Assembly (NCBI RefSeq): GCF_022809125.1 | Contig: NZ_JALGBI010000001.1 | Coordinates: 1,364,001-1,428,000 of the forward strand | Direction: 5' to 3' | Origin: Variovorax terrae | GTDB taxonomy: Bacteria > Pseudomonadota > Gammaproteobacteria > Burkholderiales > Burkholderiaceae_C | DNA: 64,000 bases | Shown here: positions 49,877 through 59,144 of the stretch, piece after piece | Layout: each line of letters opens with the position of its first letter | Numbering within the stretch: position 1 is the stretch's first letter | Notes under the pieces: generated by a model | Database searches by the model: none | Seen by the model: the letters and a program-made list of their open reading frames with translations, nothing else | Told to the model about the DNA's origin: nothing | Program-made: the position numbers and the translations under genes

Positions 49877-50798
49877 GAGTGATCCATTCATTGAACTGAG
49901 GCTGTGGCGCCAGTTCACGGCCGTGGCCGAGGAGCTGCATTTCGGCCGCGCCGCGCAGCGCCTGCACATGACGCAGCCGCCGCTCACGCAGGCGATCGCC
50001 CAGCTCGAGAAGCTGCTGGGCGTGCGCCTGTTCGACCGCACCAAGCGCAGCGTGCAGCTCACGGCCGCTGGCGCCGCGCTGCTGCCCGAGGCGCGCGAGC
50101 TGCTGTCGCGCGCCCAGGCGCTGCCCGGCCAGGCCCGGGCGGCGGCGGCGGGCGAGCTGGGCCGCCTGCGGCTGGCCTTTGTCTCGACCGTGGGGTTCGA
50201 CCTGCTGCCGCAGTGGGTGCGCGCCTTTCGCGCGCGCCACCCGCGCATGGAGCTGGACCTGAGAGAGGCCACCGGCGACCAGCAGCTTCAGATGTTCGAA
50301 CGTGGCGAGATCGACGCCGGCTTCATGCTGCATTCGCCGGGCTTCGCGCCGGCCGGCCTGGCGCACCTGCCGATCGCCCGGGAGCCGCTGGTGCTGGCGC
50401 TGCCGGCGCACCATGCGCTGGCCGGTGCCGCGGCGCTGGCGCTGGACCGGGTGCTGGCCGAGCCGCTGGTGATCTTTCCGCGCCGCATCGTGCCTTCGCT
50501 GTACGACGCGATCTTTGCGCTGTACCACGCGGCCGGCCATTCGCCGCGGGTGGCGCAGGAGGCGATCCAGATGCAGACCATCGTCAACCTGGTGTCGGCC
50601 GGCCTCGGCGTGGCCTGGGTGCCGGCCAGCGTGATGCAGTTCCAGCGGCCGGGCGTGGTCTACCGCAGCGTGGCCGGCCGCCGCAAGCTGCCGGCCTGCG
50701 AGACCAGCCTGGCCTGGCCGCTGCCGCTGCGCAGCCCGTCGCTGGGCAACTTCATCGCTTTCGCACGCCAGGCGGCGGCCGGCGCCGCGCCGGTGTAG
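49875..50798 (+). CDS. LysR-family transcriptional regulator
   Basis: A 307-residue regulator. The N-terminal winged helix-turn-helix has [53 protein letters not shown] in the classic arrangement, and the effector-binding domain begins near residue 90 ([17 protein letters not shown]). The start at 49875 is chosen over GTG 49869 by motif position. It diverges from ilvD, the usual arrangement for a LysR regulator and its target, but the effector is unknown. Confidence 0.9.
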   Translation: MSDPFIELRLWRQFTAVAEELHFGRAAQRLHMTQPPLTQAIAQLEKLLGVRLFDRTKRSVQLTAAGAALLPEARELLSRAQALPGQARAAAAGELGRLRLAFVSTVGFDLLPQWVRAFRARHPRMELDLREATGDQQLQMFERGEIDAGFMLHSPGFAPAGLAHLPIAREPLVLALPAHHALAGAAALALDRVLAEPLVIFPRRIVPSLYDAIFALYHAAGHSPRVAQEAIQMQTIVNLVSAGLGVAWVPASVMQFQRPGVVYRSVAGRRKLPACETSLAWPLPLRSPSLGNFIAFARQAAAGAAPV

Positions 50799-50865
50799 CG
50801 GGCGCCAGCGTTGCCTGGCCTGGAGGAGGCCTCGGCTTGCCGGTGTCTTGCCCGGTCTGTCATTC

Positions 50866-50897
50866 GGGGGCCATGGGCCTGCGGCACAATGGCCCCC
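50866..50897. promoter_or_regulatory. lgt: Perfect inverted repeat abutting the lgt start codon
   Basis: GGGGGCCAT (50866-50874) and ATGGCCCCC (50889-50897) pair over 9 bases with a 14-base loop, ending one base before ATG 50898. No Shine-Dalgarno sequence lies between. It may affect lgt translation. Confidence 0.5.
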
Positions 50898-51728
50898 ATG
50901 CTGATGTACCCGCAAATCGACCCTGTCGCCCTCAAGCTCGGCCCGCTGGCCATCCACTGGTACGGCCTGACCTATCTCGCTGCTTTCGGGCTGTTCATGT
51001 TCCTGGGGCTGCGCCGCCTGCGGCACGAGCCCTTTGCCTCCATTACCGGCCCGGGCGCCTGGACGCGCAAGGACGTGGAGGACATCCTGTTCCTCGGCGT
51101 GCTGGGCGTGGTGGTGGGCGGGCGCCTCGGCTACTGCCTGTTCTACAAGCCGGGCTACTACCTCACGCACCCGCTGGAGATCTTCGCGGTCTGGCAGGGC
51201 GGCATGAGCTTTCACGGCGGCATGCTGGGCGTGATCGGCTCCATGCTGTGGTTCGCGCACTCGCGCCGCCGGCCCATGCTGCAGGTGGCCGACTTCGTGG
51301 CGCCCTGCGTGCCCACCGGCCTCGCGGCCGGTCGGGTGGGCAACTTCATCAACGGTGAGCTCTGGGGGCGCTTCAGCGACCCGAACCTGCCCTGGGGCAT
51401 GGTGTTTCCCAACAGCGGCTCGATGCTGCCGCGCCATCCCTCGCAGGTCTACCAGTTCCTGCTCGAAGGCCTGCTGCTGTTCGTGCTGCTGTGGCTGTAC
51501 GGCCGCAAGGCGCGCAAGCCCGGCCAGGTGGCGGCGGCCTTCCTGGTGGGCTACGGCGTGTTCCGCTTCATCGCCGAGTTCTTCCGCGAGCCCGACGCCT
51601 TCCTGGGCCTGCTGTCGCTGGGCATGAGCATGGGGCAGTGGCTGTGCCTGCCGATGATCGTGGGCGGCGTCTGGCTCTGGCTGTGGGCCGAGCGGCAGGC
51701 GCCGCGCACGGGCCGGGCGGCGGCATGA
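50898..51728 (+). CDS. lgt: Prolipoprotein diacylglyceryl transferase
   Basis: A 276-residue inner-membrane enzyme that adds diacylglycerol to the lipobox Cys of prolipoproteins. Key motifs are [27 protein letters not shown] and the signature [14 protein letters not shown]. Seven hydrophobic segments are seen. The start at 50898 ([21 protein letters not shown]) fits the family; an in-frame ATG at 50889 falls in the hairpin. Its stop overlaps the next start (ATGA at 51725-51728). Confidence 0.95.
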   Translation: MLMYPQIDPVALKLGPLAIHWYGLTYLAAFGLFMFLGLRRLRHEPFASITGPGAWTRKDVEDILFLGVLGVVVGGRLGYCLFYKPGYYLTHPLEIFAVWQGGMSFHGGMLGVIGSMLWFAHSRRRPMLQVADFVAPCVPTGLAAGRVGNFINGELWGRFSDPNLPWGMVFPNSGSMLPRHPSQVYQFLLEGLLLFVLLWLYGRKARKPGQVAAAFLVGYGVFRFIAEFFREPDAFLGLLSLGMSMGQWLCLPMIVGGVWLWLWAERQAPRTGRAAA

Positions 51729-52783
51729 CGGCCCGCGCGGTCGGGGCCGTGGTGCTCCTGGCCGCGCTGCTCACGGCAGCCTGGGCCCAGCCGCCGGGCG
51801 CGGACCGGCCGGTGCCGCTGCCGGACCTCTCGAACGGCGTCACCTTGCGCGTGGCCTATGTCGAGAATCCGCGCCTGCCGGCACTCCCCGCGCCGCGCCT
51901 GGACGCCATCCTGGCGCTCACGGCCCGGCAGCTTCAGGCGCACCTGGGCATCGCCGCCCGCTTCACCGAACCGCAGCACCTGCCGATCGGCCCGCTGTTC
52001 TCGGCGCTGAGCCCGCGGCTGGCGCTGGAGGCCGAACGCCAGCGTCTGGACGCAACGCCCGATCCCGCCAGGCTCGAGCCGCTGGTCCGCCCGCTGCTCA
52101 AGGACCTGCGTGAAGCCGGCGACCTCGCGCAGCAAAGGCGCTTCGCGGCACCTTACCTGGTGCAGCCGCCCGCGGACGGCAGCGACCGGGCCTTTGCGCG
52201 CGCCTTGCTGATCACCCAGCACACGCTGCTGCGGGACTGGGGGCAGGCGCTGGCGCTCGACGGCCGGCCGGTGATCGGCGGCGACCGCTACAACGAGTAC
52301 AGCTTCTGGAACCTGCTGGGCTCGACCGAGCTGCCTTACGAAGTGGTCATCACCAACCAGCTGATCGCCAGCGCCGAACGCACGGAGAACTCGGTGCACA
52401 GCGCGATCCGCGGCGGCGTCAGCAACGGCATCACCACCCAGAGCCGGCGCGGACGCTACCAGCTGGTGTCCATCCTCAGCAGCTACCCGTTCACCGACGC
52501 CTCGGCCCTGGCGCAGCGCCTGCGCGGCGGCGAGCCGCTGTCCGAGGCGCAGGCCGACAGCGCCATGGCGCTGCTGCTGGCCCACGAGCTCGGCCACCAG
52601 CTGCTGCACCTGGGGCACCCGTTCGGCAACGCGCACTGCCTCATGACGCCACCGGTGGCGCTGGCGTTCCGCTCCTGGGAGGCTGCGCTGGCGCCGGAGC
52701 AATGCCCGCTGGGCAGCAGCCGGGCCCAGACGCCGGGATTCCTGCGCTTCGCCAGTCCCGACGCGATGTTCCGGCCGCGCTGA
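51725..52783 (+). CDS. Predicted secreted zinc metallopeptidase, unrecognised family
   Basis: A 352-residue exported protein with a signal peptide (about 1-21, ending AWA). I do not recognise the family. The C-terminal part has a zinc-peptidase-like motif, [12 protein letters not shown] at 287-298 with Glu288, then HCLM at 304-307, reminiscent of the metzincin/archaemetzincin layout but not an exact match. A second Cys at 327 could pair with Cys305. The middle contains [30 protein letters not shown]. It overlaps lgt by ATGA, so it is co-translated with the lipoprotein acyltransferase. No lipobox is present. A GntR regulator follows after 107 bases. Confidence 0.7.
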   Translation: MTARAVGAVVLLAALLTAAWAQPPGADRPVPLPDLSNGVTLRVAYVENPRLPALPAPRLDAILALTARQLQAHLGIAARFTEPQHLPIGPLFSALSPRLALEAERQRLDATPDPARLEPLVRPLLKDLREAGDLAQQRRFAAPYLVQPPADGSDRAFARALLITQHTLLRDWGQALALDGRPVIGGDRYNEYSFWNLLGSTELPYEVVITNQLIASAERTENSVHSAIRGGVSNGITTQSRRGRYQLVSILSSYPFTDASALAQRLRGGEPLSEAQADSAMALLLAHELGHQLLHLGHPFGNAHCLMTPPVALAFRSWEAALAPEQCPLGSSRAQTPGFLRFASPDAMFRPR

Positions 52784-52865
52784 ACCGGCGCTCAGTCATC
52801 GTCAACGCGTTCTCAGGGTATGCCCGCATGCCGAGGGGCTTGCCGCAGGCATGCTGGTCTGTTGA

Positions 52866-52881
52866 TAATTACGTGTAATTA
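52866..52881. promoter_or_regulatory. Operator palindrome upstream of GntR regulator
   Basis: TAATTACGTGTAATTA is a perfect 16-bp palindrome ending 9 bases before the regulator ATG, in an AT-rich patch of otherwise GC-rich DNA. It is the likely self-operator for the malonate operon. Confidence 0.6.
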
Positions 52882-52890
52882 CAGAAAATT

Positions 52891-53574
52891 ATGCGCCTCA
52901 TCACCCCCAGCCTCGCCCCCCAGTCGCTTCATGACGAAGTGGCGGCCAGCCTGCGCAGCCGCATCTTCGGGGGCGAGCTGGCGCCGGGCAGCTTCATCGA
53001 CGAGGCGGCGCTGTGCGAGAGCCTGAAGATCTCGCGCACGCCGCTGCGCGAGGCGCTCAAGGTGCTGACGGCCGAGGGGCTGGTGCGCCACGAGCCGCGC
53101 CGCGGCTGCTTCGTCAACGAGGTCACGGCGCAGGACCTCGACGAGATCTTCCCCGTCATCGCGCTGCTCGAAGGGCGCTGCGCCTTCGAGGCCGCGCGCC
53201 GCGCCAGCGATGCCGACCTCGCGGCGCTGGAGACGCTGCACGAGCGGCTCACGCGCCATGCCAAGGCCCGGCGCATCAACGACTACTACGAGGCCAACCA
53301 CCTGATCCACGAGGCCATCATCACGCTGGCCAACAACCGCTGGCTGGCCCAGGTGATCGGCGACCTGCGCAAGATCCTCAAGCTGGCGCGGCTGCAGCAG
53401 CTGCACGCGCCGGGCCGGCTGGAGCAGAGCCTGTCGGAGCACCTCGCGGTGTTCGCCGCGCTCAAGGCGCGCGACAGCGAGGGCGCCGAGGCCGCGATGC
53501 GCACCCACCTGACGCGCCAGCGCGAAGCCCTGCGCGAGCTGGCGCGCAACCAGCCGTCGAGGCTGGCGTCATGA
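52891..53574 (+). CDS. GntR-family regulator (FCD domain), malonate operon regulator candidate
   Basis: A 227-residue regulator. The winged helix-turn-helix (about 10-75) has FIDEAALCESLKISRTPLREALKVLTAEGLV, and the FCD ligand-binding domain (about 85-215) contains metal-binding positions in DYYEANHLIHEAII and SLSEHLAVFAAL. It is the first gene of an operon with malonyl-CoA decarboxylase and malonyl-CoA synthetase, matching the position of MatR in rhizobial mat operons. Its ligand is probably malonate or malonyl-CoA (inference). Confidence 0.88.
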   Translation: MRLITPSLAPQSLHDEVAASLRSRIFGGELAPGSFIDEAALCESLKISRTPLREALKVLTAEGLVRHEPRRGCFVNEVTAQDLDEIFPVIALLEGRCAFEAARRASDADLAALETLHERLTRHAKARRINDYYEANHLIHEAIITLANNRWLAQVIGDLRKILKLARLQQLHAPGRLEQSLSEHLAVFAALKARDSEGAEAAMRTHLTRQREALRELARNQPSRLAS

Positions 53575-53629
53575 GCCCTCGCCGGGCCCTTGCCGCGACG
53601 GCCGCAACCTGCCAGAGGGAGTGGATCGC

Positions 53630-55096
53630 ATGAGTGCGCCCGAATGGATTGCCCGCAGCGTCTCCAGACTGCGCTCCACCGAGAAATCAGAGGGAAAAAG
53701 GCCTGATGTCCAGGTGCAGCGGTCATCGGATGCTATCAAAACAGGAGCAGCCGAAGGTGCCCGCTCGACCCGGGAGCGGCTGCAGGCCACGCTGCGCCGC
53801 AAGCAGGAGGCGCTCTCGCCGCGCGTGCTGCGGCGCACGCTGACCGAGCTGCAGGCCATCATCGACCCGCAGGTCAGCGAGATCGAAGGCGGCCGCCGCG
53901 CCATGCGGGTGGCCGGCTGGTATGCCGGCGCCGCGCCCAACGAGCGGCGCGACATGTGGCTGCTGATGAGCGAGCAGTTCGTGGCCGACGCGCAGAAAAC
54001 CAAACTGGCGCAGGCCCAGTTCGAGGCCGCCGTCGGCACGCCCGATGAAGCCGTGGCCGAAGTGCGTTACCGCCGCGCCACGGTGTCGCCGCGCCGGCGC
54101 CTGCTGCAGCGCTTCAGCGCCTTCCCGGACGGCATCCGGTTCCTGGTCGATCTGCGCGCCGAGATGCTGCCCCACCTCAAGTCGGACAAGCGCCTGCAGG
54201 CGCTGGACGTCGAGATGGAATACATGTTCTCGACCTGGTTCGACGTGGGCTTCCTGGAGCTGCGCCGCATCAGCTGGGACTCGCCCGCGTCGCTGATCGA
54301 GAAGCTCATCAAGTACGAGGCGGTGCACGACATCAAGAGCTGGTCCGATGTCAAGAACCGGCTGGACTCGGACCGCCGCTGCTACGGGTTCTTTCACCCG
54401 CGGCTGCCCGACGATCCGCTGATTTTTGTCGAGGTGGCGCTGATGGACGAGATCGCCGGCAGCATCACGCCGCTGCTCGACGAGTCGGCCGATGCCGCGG
54501 ACCTGAACAAGGCCACCACCGCGATTTTCTATTCCATCAGCAACACGCAGGGCGGCCTGCGCGGCGTGAGCTTTGGCGATTCGCTGATCAAGCGCGTGGT
54601 CGAGACCCTGAAGGAGGAATTCCCCCGGCTCAAGACCTTCGCCACGCTGTCGCCGATTCCCGGCTTCCGCGGCTGGCTGGGAAAGAACGCCGCCGCCATG
54701 CTGGAGCAGCTCGATGACAAGGCCCGCACGGCGCTGGGCCGCGCCATCGGCTTCGAGCCGCCGACGGCCGCGCATTTTCTCGGCGCGGCCGACAACGTGC
54801 TGGCGCTGCCCGACAAATCGCCGGTGCGGCTGATGCTGCTGCGCTGCGCCGCGCGGTATCTCGGCCAGGCGATGGAGGGCGGCAAGCCGGCCGATGCCGT
54901 GGCCCGCTTTCACCTCGGCAACGGCGCCTGCGTCGAGCGGCTGAACTGGGCCGGCGACCCCTCGCCCAAGGGGCTCAAGCAGTCGTATGGGCTGATGGTG
55001 AACTACCTGTACGACCTGAAGCGCCTGGACAGGCACCGCGCCCTGCTCGCCAGCGGCAGGATCGCCGTTTCGGGGCAGATCAAACCCCTGCTGTGA
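53630..55096 (+). CDS. Malonyl-CoA decarboxylase
   Basis: A 488-residue enzyme converting malonyl-CoA to acetyl-CoA and CO2. The helical N-terminal domain is followed by the catalytic GNAT-like domain with IFYSISNTQGGLRGVSFGDSLIKRV and LKTFATLSPIPGF, and the C-terminal VARFHLGNGACVERLNWAGD. The start at 53630 follows AGAGGGA. Residues about 22-40 (RPDVQVQRSSDAIKTGA) come from a copy of the dispersed mini-repeat (53694-53748), placed in a variable N-terminal region. It corresponds to MatA of malonate operons. Confidence 0.92.
   Translation: MSAPEWIARSVSRLRSTEKSEGKRPDVQVQRSSDAIKTGAAEGARSTRERLQATLRRKQEALSPRVLRRTLTELQAIIDPQVSEIEGGRRAMRVAGWYAGAAPNERRDMWLLMSEQFVADAQKTKLAQAQFEAAVGTPDEAVAEVRYRRATVSPRRRLLQRFSAFPDGIRFLVDLRAEMLPHLKSDKRLQALDVEMEYMFSTWFDVGFLELRRISWDSPASLIEKLIKYEAVHDIKSWSDVKNRLDSDRRCYGFFHPRLPDDPLIFVEVALMDEIAGSITPLLDESADAADLNKATTAIFYSISNTQGGLRGVSFGDSLIKRVVETLKEEFPRLKTFATLSPIPGFRGWLGKNAAAMLEQLDDKARTALGRAIGFEPPTAAHFLGAADNVLALPDKSPVRLMLLRCAARYLGQAMEGGKPADAVARFHLGNGACVERLNWAGDPSPKGLKQSYGLMVNYLYDLKRLDRHRALLASGRIAVSGQIKPLL
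53694..53748 (+). repeat. Dispersed mini-repeat, copy E (inside malonyl-CoA decarboxylase gene)
   Basis: GGCCTGATGTCCAGGTGCAG, CGGTCATCGGAT, GCTATCAAAACAG. Read in frame as RPDVQVQRSSDAIK. Together with copies B and F it defines the peptide frame. Confidence 0.8.
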
Positions 55097-55224
55097 GATG
55101 GGAGCAGCGCGGGCCATCGCGGCGATCTGGCCTGGCCATGACCGGCAAGCGGCCGGCGCCGTGTTTTTTCCCTGAGAATGTTCGTGTGAGTTCGATAACA
55201 ACCGATGGATAGGAGACAAGCACC

Positions 55225-56214
55225 ATGAAACACCTCAACCGCCGCGATGTGCTGCGCCTGGCAACCGCCGGCGCTGCCGCGGCTTCTTCGTCTTCCGTGC
55301 TGCATGCGCAGAGCGGCTGGCCCACCAAGCCGGTGACCCTGATCGTGCCGTTCCCGGCCGGCGGCGGCACCGACGCCTTTGCGCGGCCGCTGTCCGGGCA
55401 GTTCGCCAAGCTCAGCGGCAAGACGCTGGTGATCGACAACCGCGGCGGCGCCGGCGGCACGCTGGGTGCGGGCATCGCGGCCAAGGCGCCGGCCGATGGC
55501 TACACGCTGTTCATGGGCGCGGTGCACCATGCGATCGCGCCGTCGATGTACCCCAAGCTCGACTACGACCTCGAGCGCGACTTCATCCCGCTGTCGCTGC
55601 TGGCCAACGTGCCGCAGGTCGTGGTGGTCAACCCCAAGAACATCACGACGCCGGATTTCAAGTCCTTCCTCGACTACGTGCGCAAGAACCCGGGCCGGCT
55701 CAACTACGGCTCGGCCGGCACCGGCACCTCGCACCACCTCGCGGGCGAACTGTTCAAGCAGCAGACCAAGACCTTCATCACCCACATCCCCTACACCGGC
55801 GCCGGCCCGGCCTTGCGCGATCTGGTCGGCGGCCAGGTGGACATGATGTTCGACGGCCTGGGCTCCTCGGCGGCCCACATCAAGGGCGGGCGCGTCAAGG
55901 CGCTGATGGTCTCGGGCGCCAAGCGCAACCCGGCCTTCCCCGACGTGCCCTGCGCGGCCGAGGTCGGCCTGCCCGACTACACCGTCACCACCTGGTACGG
56001 CCTGTGGGCGCCCAAGGGCACGCCGCCCGACGTGCAGGCGCGCATCGCGGACGACATGCGCAAGGCGGTGCTGTCCGATGAGCTCAAGGCCGTCTGGGCC
56101 AGCAATGGCGCCGAGTTCGGCAACCTCTCGCCGCAGCAGTTCGGCGGCTTCGTGCACGGTGAAATCACCCGCTGGGCCGCCGTGGTCAAGGCCTCGGGCG
56201 CGAAGCTGGACTGA
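55225..56214 (+). CDS. Bug-family periplasmic solute-binding protein
   Basis: A 329-residue receptor of the tripartite tricarboxylate transporter type, very common in Burkholderiales. Signal peptide with NRRDVLRLA (twin-arginine-like) ends near HAQ. The mature protein has the family signature WPTKPVTLIVPFPAGGGTDAFARPL and DNRGGAGGTLGAGIAAKAPADGYTL. In this malonate operon it may capture malonate for uptake, taking the place of the MatC carrier; no membrane subunits (TctA, TctB) are encoded nearby. Start 55225 follows AGGAG. Confidence 0.9.
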   Translation: MKHLNRRDVLRLATAGAAAASSSSVLHAQSGWPTKPVTLIVPFPAGGGTDAFARPLSGQFAKLSGKTLVIDNRGGAGGTLGAGIAAKAPADGYTLFMGAVHHAIAPSMYPKLDYDLERDFIPLSLLANVPQVVVVNPKNITTPDFKSFLDYVRKNPGRLNYGSAGTGTSHHLAGELFKQQTKTFITHIPYTGAGPALRDLVGGQVDMMFDGLGSSAAHIKGGRVKALMVSGAKRNPAFPDVPCAAEVGLPDYTVTTWYGLWAPKGTPPDVQARIADDMRKAVLSDELKAVWASNGAEFGNLSPQQFGGFVHGEITRWAAVVKASGAKLD

Positions 56215-57024
56215 ATGGCCGGGCATATCGCGCTCGACACGGCAGGCCCGCATCCGGGCCTGGCCTTCGTCACCCTGTCCCATCCCGGCAAGCTCAATGC
56301 CATGTCGCGCGCGATGTGGCGCGAGCTGCGCGCGGTGTTCGAGCAGGTCCAGCGCAGCGGCGGGATCCGCTGCGTGGTGATCCGCGGCGAGGCCGGCCAG
56401 TTCTGCGCGGGCGGCGACATCGCCGAGTACCCGGGCTTTCGCTTCGAGGAGGCCGGCCTGCGCGACTTCCATGAGCGCGACGTCTGGGGCGGCCTGCAGG
56501 CCCTGCTTGATTGCGACGTGCCCCTGGTCGCGCAGATCGAGGGCGCCTGCATGGGGGCGGGAGTGGAGATCGCGAGTTGCTGCGACATCCGCATCGCCGC
56601 CGAGTCGGCGCGCTTCGGCGCCCCGATCGCCCGGCTCGGCTTTCCGATGGCGCCGCGCGAGGCCCAGCTCGTGATGCGGGCGGCCGGCGAGCTGACCGCA
56701 CGCGAAATGCTGCTGGAAGCGGCCGTGCTCGACGCCGCCGAGATGAAGGCGCGCGGCTTTCTCCACCGCGTGGTGGACGAGGGGCAGGCGGCCGAGCAGG
56801 CCTTGCAGGCTGCCCGGCGCGTGGCGGCGCTCGCGCCACAGGCCGCACGCCTCAACAAACAGACCTTTCGGGCATTGAATCGGCCAGAGGTCCAGGTGCA
56901 CGGGAGCTCGGCAGCTATGGATTTGATAGCAAACGCCTACCGCTACGCGGACAGCGACGAACACCGCGAAGGCATCCAGGCCTTCATTGAAAAACGAACC
57001 CCCCGCTTTCTGACCCCACCATGA
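56215..57024 (+). CDS. Enoyl-CoA hydratase/isomerase family protein
   Basis: A 269-residue crotonase-fold protein. Oxyanion motifs are GQFCAGGDIAEYPGF and ACMGAGVEIASCCDIRIA. Catalytic Glu residues of true hydratases are not obviously both present, so the reaction is unknown. ATG follows the Bug stop immediately, and the stop overlaps the malonyl-CoA synthetase start (ATGA). Residues about 222-239 (RPEVQVHGSSAAMDLIA) are from a copy of the dispersed mini-repeat (56878-56930). Its position in a malonate operon suggests action on a malonyl- or related acyl-CoA. Confidence 0.85.
   Translation: MAGHIALDTAGPHPGLAFVTLSHPGKLNAMSRAMWRELRAVFEQVQRSGGIRCVVIRGEAGQFCAGGDIAEYPGFRFEEAGLRDFHERDVWGGLQALLDCDVPLVAQIEGACMGAGVEIASCCDIRIAAESARFGAPIARLGFPMAPREAQLVMRAAGELTAREMLLEAAVLDAAEMKARGFLHRVVDEGQAAEQALQAARRVAALAPQAARLNKQTFRALNRPEVQVHGSSAAMDLIANAYRYADSDEHREGIQAFIEKRTPRFLTPP
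56878..56930 (+). repeat. Dispersed mini-repeat, copy F (inside enoyl-CoA hydratase gene)
   Basis: CGGCCAGAGGTCCAGGTGCA, CGGGAGCTCGGCA, GCTATGGATTTGATAGC. Read in frame as RPEVQVHGSSAAMDLIA, aligned with copies E and B. Confidence 0.8.
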
Positions 57025-58577
57025 GCAACGGAAACCTCTTTGCCGCGCTGCGCGCCGCCTTTCCCCCCGATCTGGACGGCACGGCCGTCGAAACCGACAA
57101 CGGCCTCCACTACAGCTGGCGTGACCTGGAGCGCGGCACCGCCATGCTGGCCAACCTGCTGGCCTCGCTCGGGCTGCCCGAGGGCGCGCGCGTGGCGGTG
57201 CAGGTGGAGAAATCGGTCGAGGCCATGCTGCTGTACCTGGCCACGCTGCGCGCGGGCTATGTGTTCCTGCCGCTGAACACGGCCTACCAGAGCGCCGAGA
57301 TCGAGTACTTCATCGGCAACGCCGAGCCCGCCGTGGTGGTCTGCACCGCCAAGAACTTCGGCTGGGTCAGCAAGATCGCCTTCAAGGCCGGCACCGCGCA
57401 CGTGTTCACGCTGGACGACAACCGCAGCGGCTCGCTGCTGGAGCGCGCATCGCACTGCAGCGACCAGCACGAGCCGGTGCGCAAACAGGCCGGCGACCTC
57501 GCCGCCATCCTCTACACCAGCGGCACCACGGGCCGCAGCAAGGGTGCCATGCTGACGCACGGCAACCTGCTGAGCAACGCCGTGATGCTCAAGGACTACT
57601 GGGGCTGGAGAACGCCCGAGCAAGGCGGCGACGTGCTGATCCACGCGCTGCCGATCTTCCACGTGCACGGCCTGTTCGTGGCCATCCACGGCGCGCTGAT
57701 CAACGGCAGCAAGATGATCTGGCTGGCCAAGTTCGATCCGAAGCTCGTCGTGCGCAAGCTGCCCGAGGCCACGGTCTTCATGGGTGTGCCCACGCTCTAT
57801 GTGCGCCTGCTGGCCGAGCCGGGCCTGACGCGCGAGGCCGCGAGCCGCATGCGCCTGTTCATCGCGGGCTCGGCGCCTCTGCTGATCGAGACCTTCAACG
57901 AATGGAAGGAGCGCACCGGCCACACCATCCTGGAGCGCTACGGCATGAGCGAGACCATCATGCTCACCTCCAACCCCTACGCGGCCGATCCGCACCACGG
58001 CGGCCAGAGTGAGCGGCGCGGCGGCACCGTGGGCTTTGCGCTGCCCGGCGTGAGCCTGCGCGTGCAGGGCGACGAGGGCCGTGACCTGCCTGTGGGGGAG
58101 ATCGGCGGCATCCAGGTCAAGGGCCCCAACGTGTTCAAGGGCTACTGGCGCATGCCCGAGAAGACGGCGGAGGAGTTCACCGCCGATGGTTTCTTCAAGA
58201 CGGGCGACGTGGGCCGGGTGGACGAGCGCGGCTACGTCACCATCGTGGGCCGCAGCAAGGACCTGATCATCAGCGGCGGCTACAACGTCTACCCGGCCGA
58301 GATCGAGGGCTACATCAACGAGATGGCGGGCGTGGCCGAGAGTGCGCTGGTGGGCGTGCCGCACCCCGATTTCGGCGAGGTGGGCGTGGCCGTCGTGATC
58401 CCGAGGCCCGGTGGCGCGCCGGACGGCGAGCGCATCCTCGCGCAGCTCAAGGCGCAGCTTGCCAACTTCAAGATTCCCAAGCGCTGCTTCGTGGTGGACG
58501 AACTGCCGCGCAACACCATGGGCAAGGTGCAGAAGAACCTGCTGCGCGAGCAGTACCGGAGCCTGTTCGGCTCCTGA
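57021..58577 (+). CDS. matB: Malonyl-CoA synthetase (acyl-CoA ligase, MatB-like)
   Basis: A 518-residue AMP-forming ligase expected to activate malonate to malonyl-CoA. Adenylation motif YTSGTTGRSKGAMLTHGNLL near residue 166, HALPIFHVHGLFVA, ERYGMSET, then YFKTGDVG-like FFKTGDVGRVDERGY and GGYNVYPAEIEGYI. The C-terminal LPRNTMGKVQKNLLR has the catalytic Lys. The substrate assignment rests on similarity to MatB and on the adjacent decarboxylase; other short dicarboxylates are possible. It overlaps the hydratase gene and ends the operon. Confidence 0.9.
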   Translation: MSNGNLFAALRAAFPPDLDGTAVETDNGLHYSWRDLERGTAMLANLLASLGLPEGARVAVQVEKSVEAMLLYLATLRAGYVFLPLNTAYQSAEIEYFIGNAEPAVVVCTAKNFGWVSKIAFKAGTAHVFTLDDNRSGSLLERASHCSDQHEPVRKQAGDLAAILYTSGTTGRSKGAMLTHGNLLSNAVMLKDYWGWRTPEQGGDVLIHALPIFHVHGLFVAIHGALINGSKMIWLAKFDPKLVVRKLPEATVFMGVPTLYVRLLAEPGLTREAASRMRLFIAGSAPLLIETFNEWKERTGHTILERYGMSETIMLTSNPYAADPHHGGQSERRGGTVGFALPGVSLRVQGDEGRDLPVGEIGGIQVKGPNVFKGYWRMPEKTAEEFTADGFFKTGDVGRVDERGYVTIVGRSKDLIISGGYNVYPAEIEGYINEMAGVAESALVGVPHPDFGEVGVAVVIPRPGGAPDGERILAQLKAQLANFKIPKRCFVVDELPRNTMGKVQKNLLREQYRSLFGS

Positions 58578-58598
58578 GCGGGGCTGGGCGGGCCGGCC

Positions 58599-59042
58599 TT
58601 AGCGCAGCACCAGCACCGGCACGTGCGAATGCGTGAGCACGTGCTGGGTTTCGCTGCCCAGCAGCAGGCGCTTGAGCCCCTTGCGGCCGTGCGAGGCCAT
58701 CACCACCAGATCGCACTTGTGCTTCTTGGCCGCCGCGATGATGGCCTCGGCCACCAGGTCTGACTTGGCCGTGACGGCCTTGGCCTTGAGGCCCTTGGTT
58801 TCCGCCGTCTTCTTGATCGCGTCGACCACGGCCTGGCCCTGGTCGGCCCACTGCTTCTCCACCGCCGCGACTTCCTTCACCGGCACCGGCAGCGAGCCCT
58901 CGAAATAGCTTTGCGGGTAGCGCGGGATCACCGTCAGGGCCACGATTTCCGCGTCCGCCAGACTGGCCAGCTTGAGGCCGTGCTGCACGGCTTTCTTCGA
59001 GAGGGTGGAACCGTCGGTGGCGATGAGGATGCGTTGGTACAT
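58599..59042 (-). CDS. Universal stress protein, UspA family
   Basis: A 147-residue soluble Usp-fold protein. The N-terminus MYQRILIATDGSTLSKKAV is standard, and the ATP-binding motif is MASHGRKGLKRLLLGSETQHV. It converges with the malonate operon and diverges from ccoI across a spacer with a perfect FNR box, so it may be oxygen-regulated. Confidence 0.93.
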   Translation of the reverse strand: MYQRILIATDGSTLSKKAVQHGLKLASLADAEIVALTVIPRYPQSYFEGSLPVPVKEVAAVEKQWADQGQAVVDAIKKTAETKGLKAKAVTAKSDLVAEAIIAAAKKHKCDLVVMASHGRKGLKRLLLGSETQHVLTHSHVPVLVLR

Positions 59043-59096
59043 GGCGTGTCTCCTGGGTTGGGTGGCGCCAGATTAGCCGATTCCGGGGGGCTTTGC

Positions 59097-59110
59097 TTGA
59101 TCCAGATCAA
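59097..59110. promoter_or_regulatory. FNR/Anr box between uspA and ccoI
   Basis: TTGATCCAGATCAA is a perfect match to the TTGAT-N4-ATCAA consensus of oxygen-sensing FNR-type regulators. It is 35 bases before the ccoI ATG and 55 from the uspA start, so it may serve both directions. Confidence 0.85.
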
Positions 59111-59144
59111 GGCTCGCGGCGAAGCATGCCACTAGCCTTGCGGG

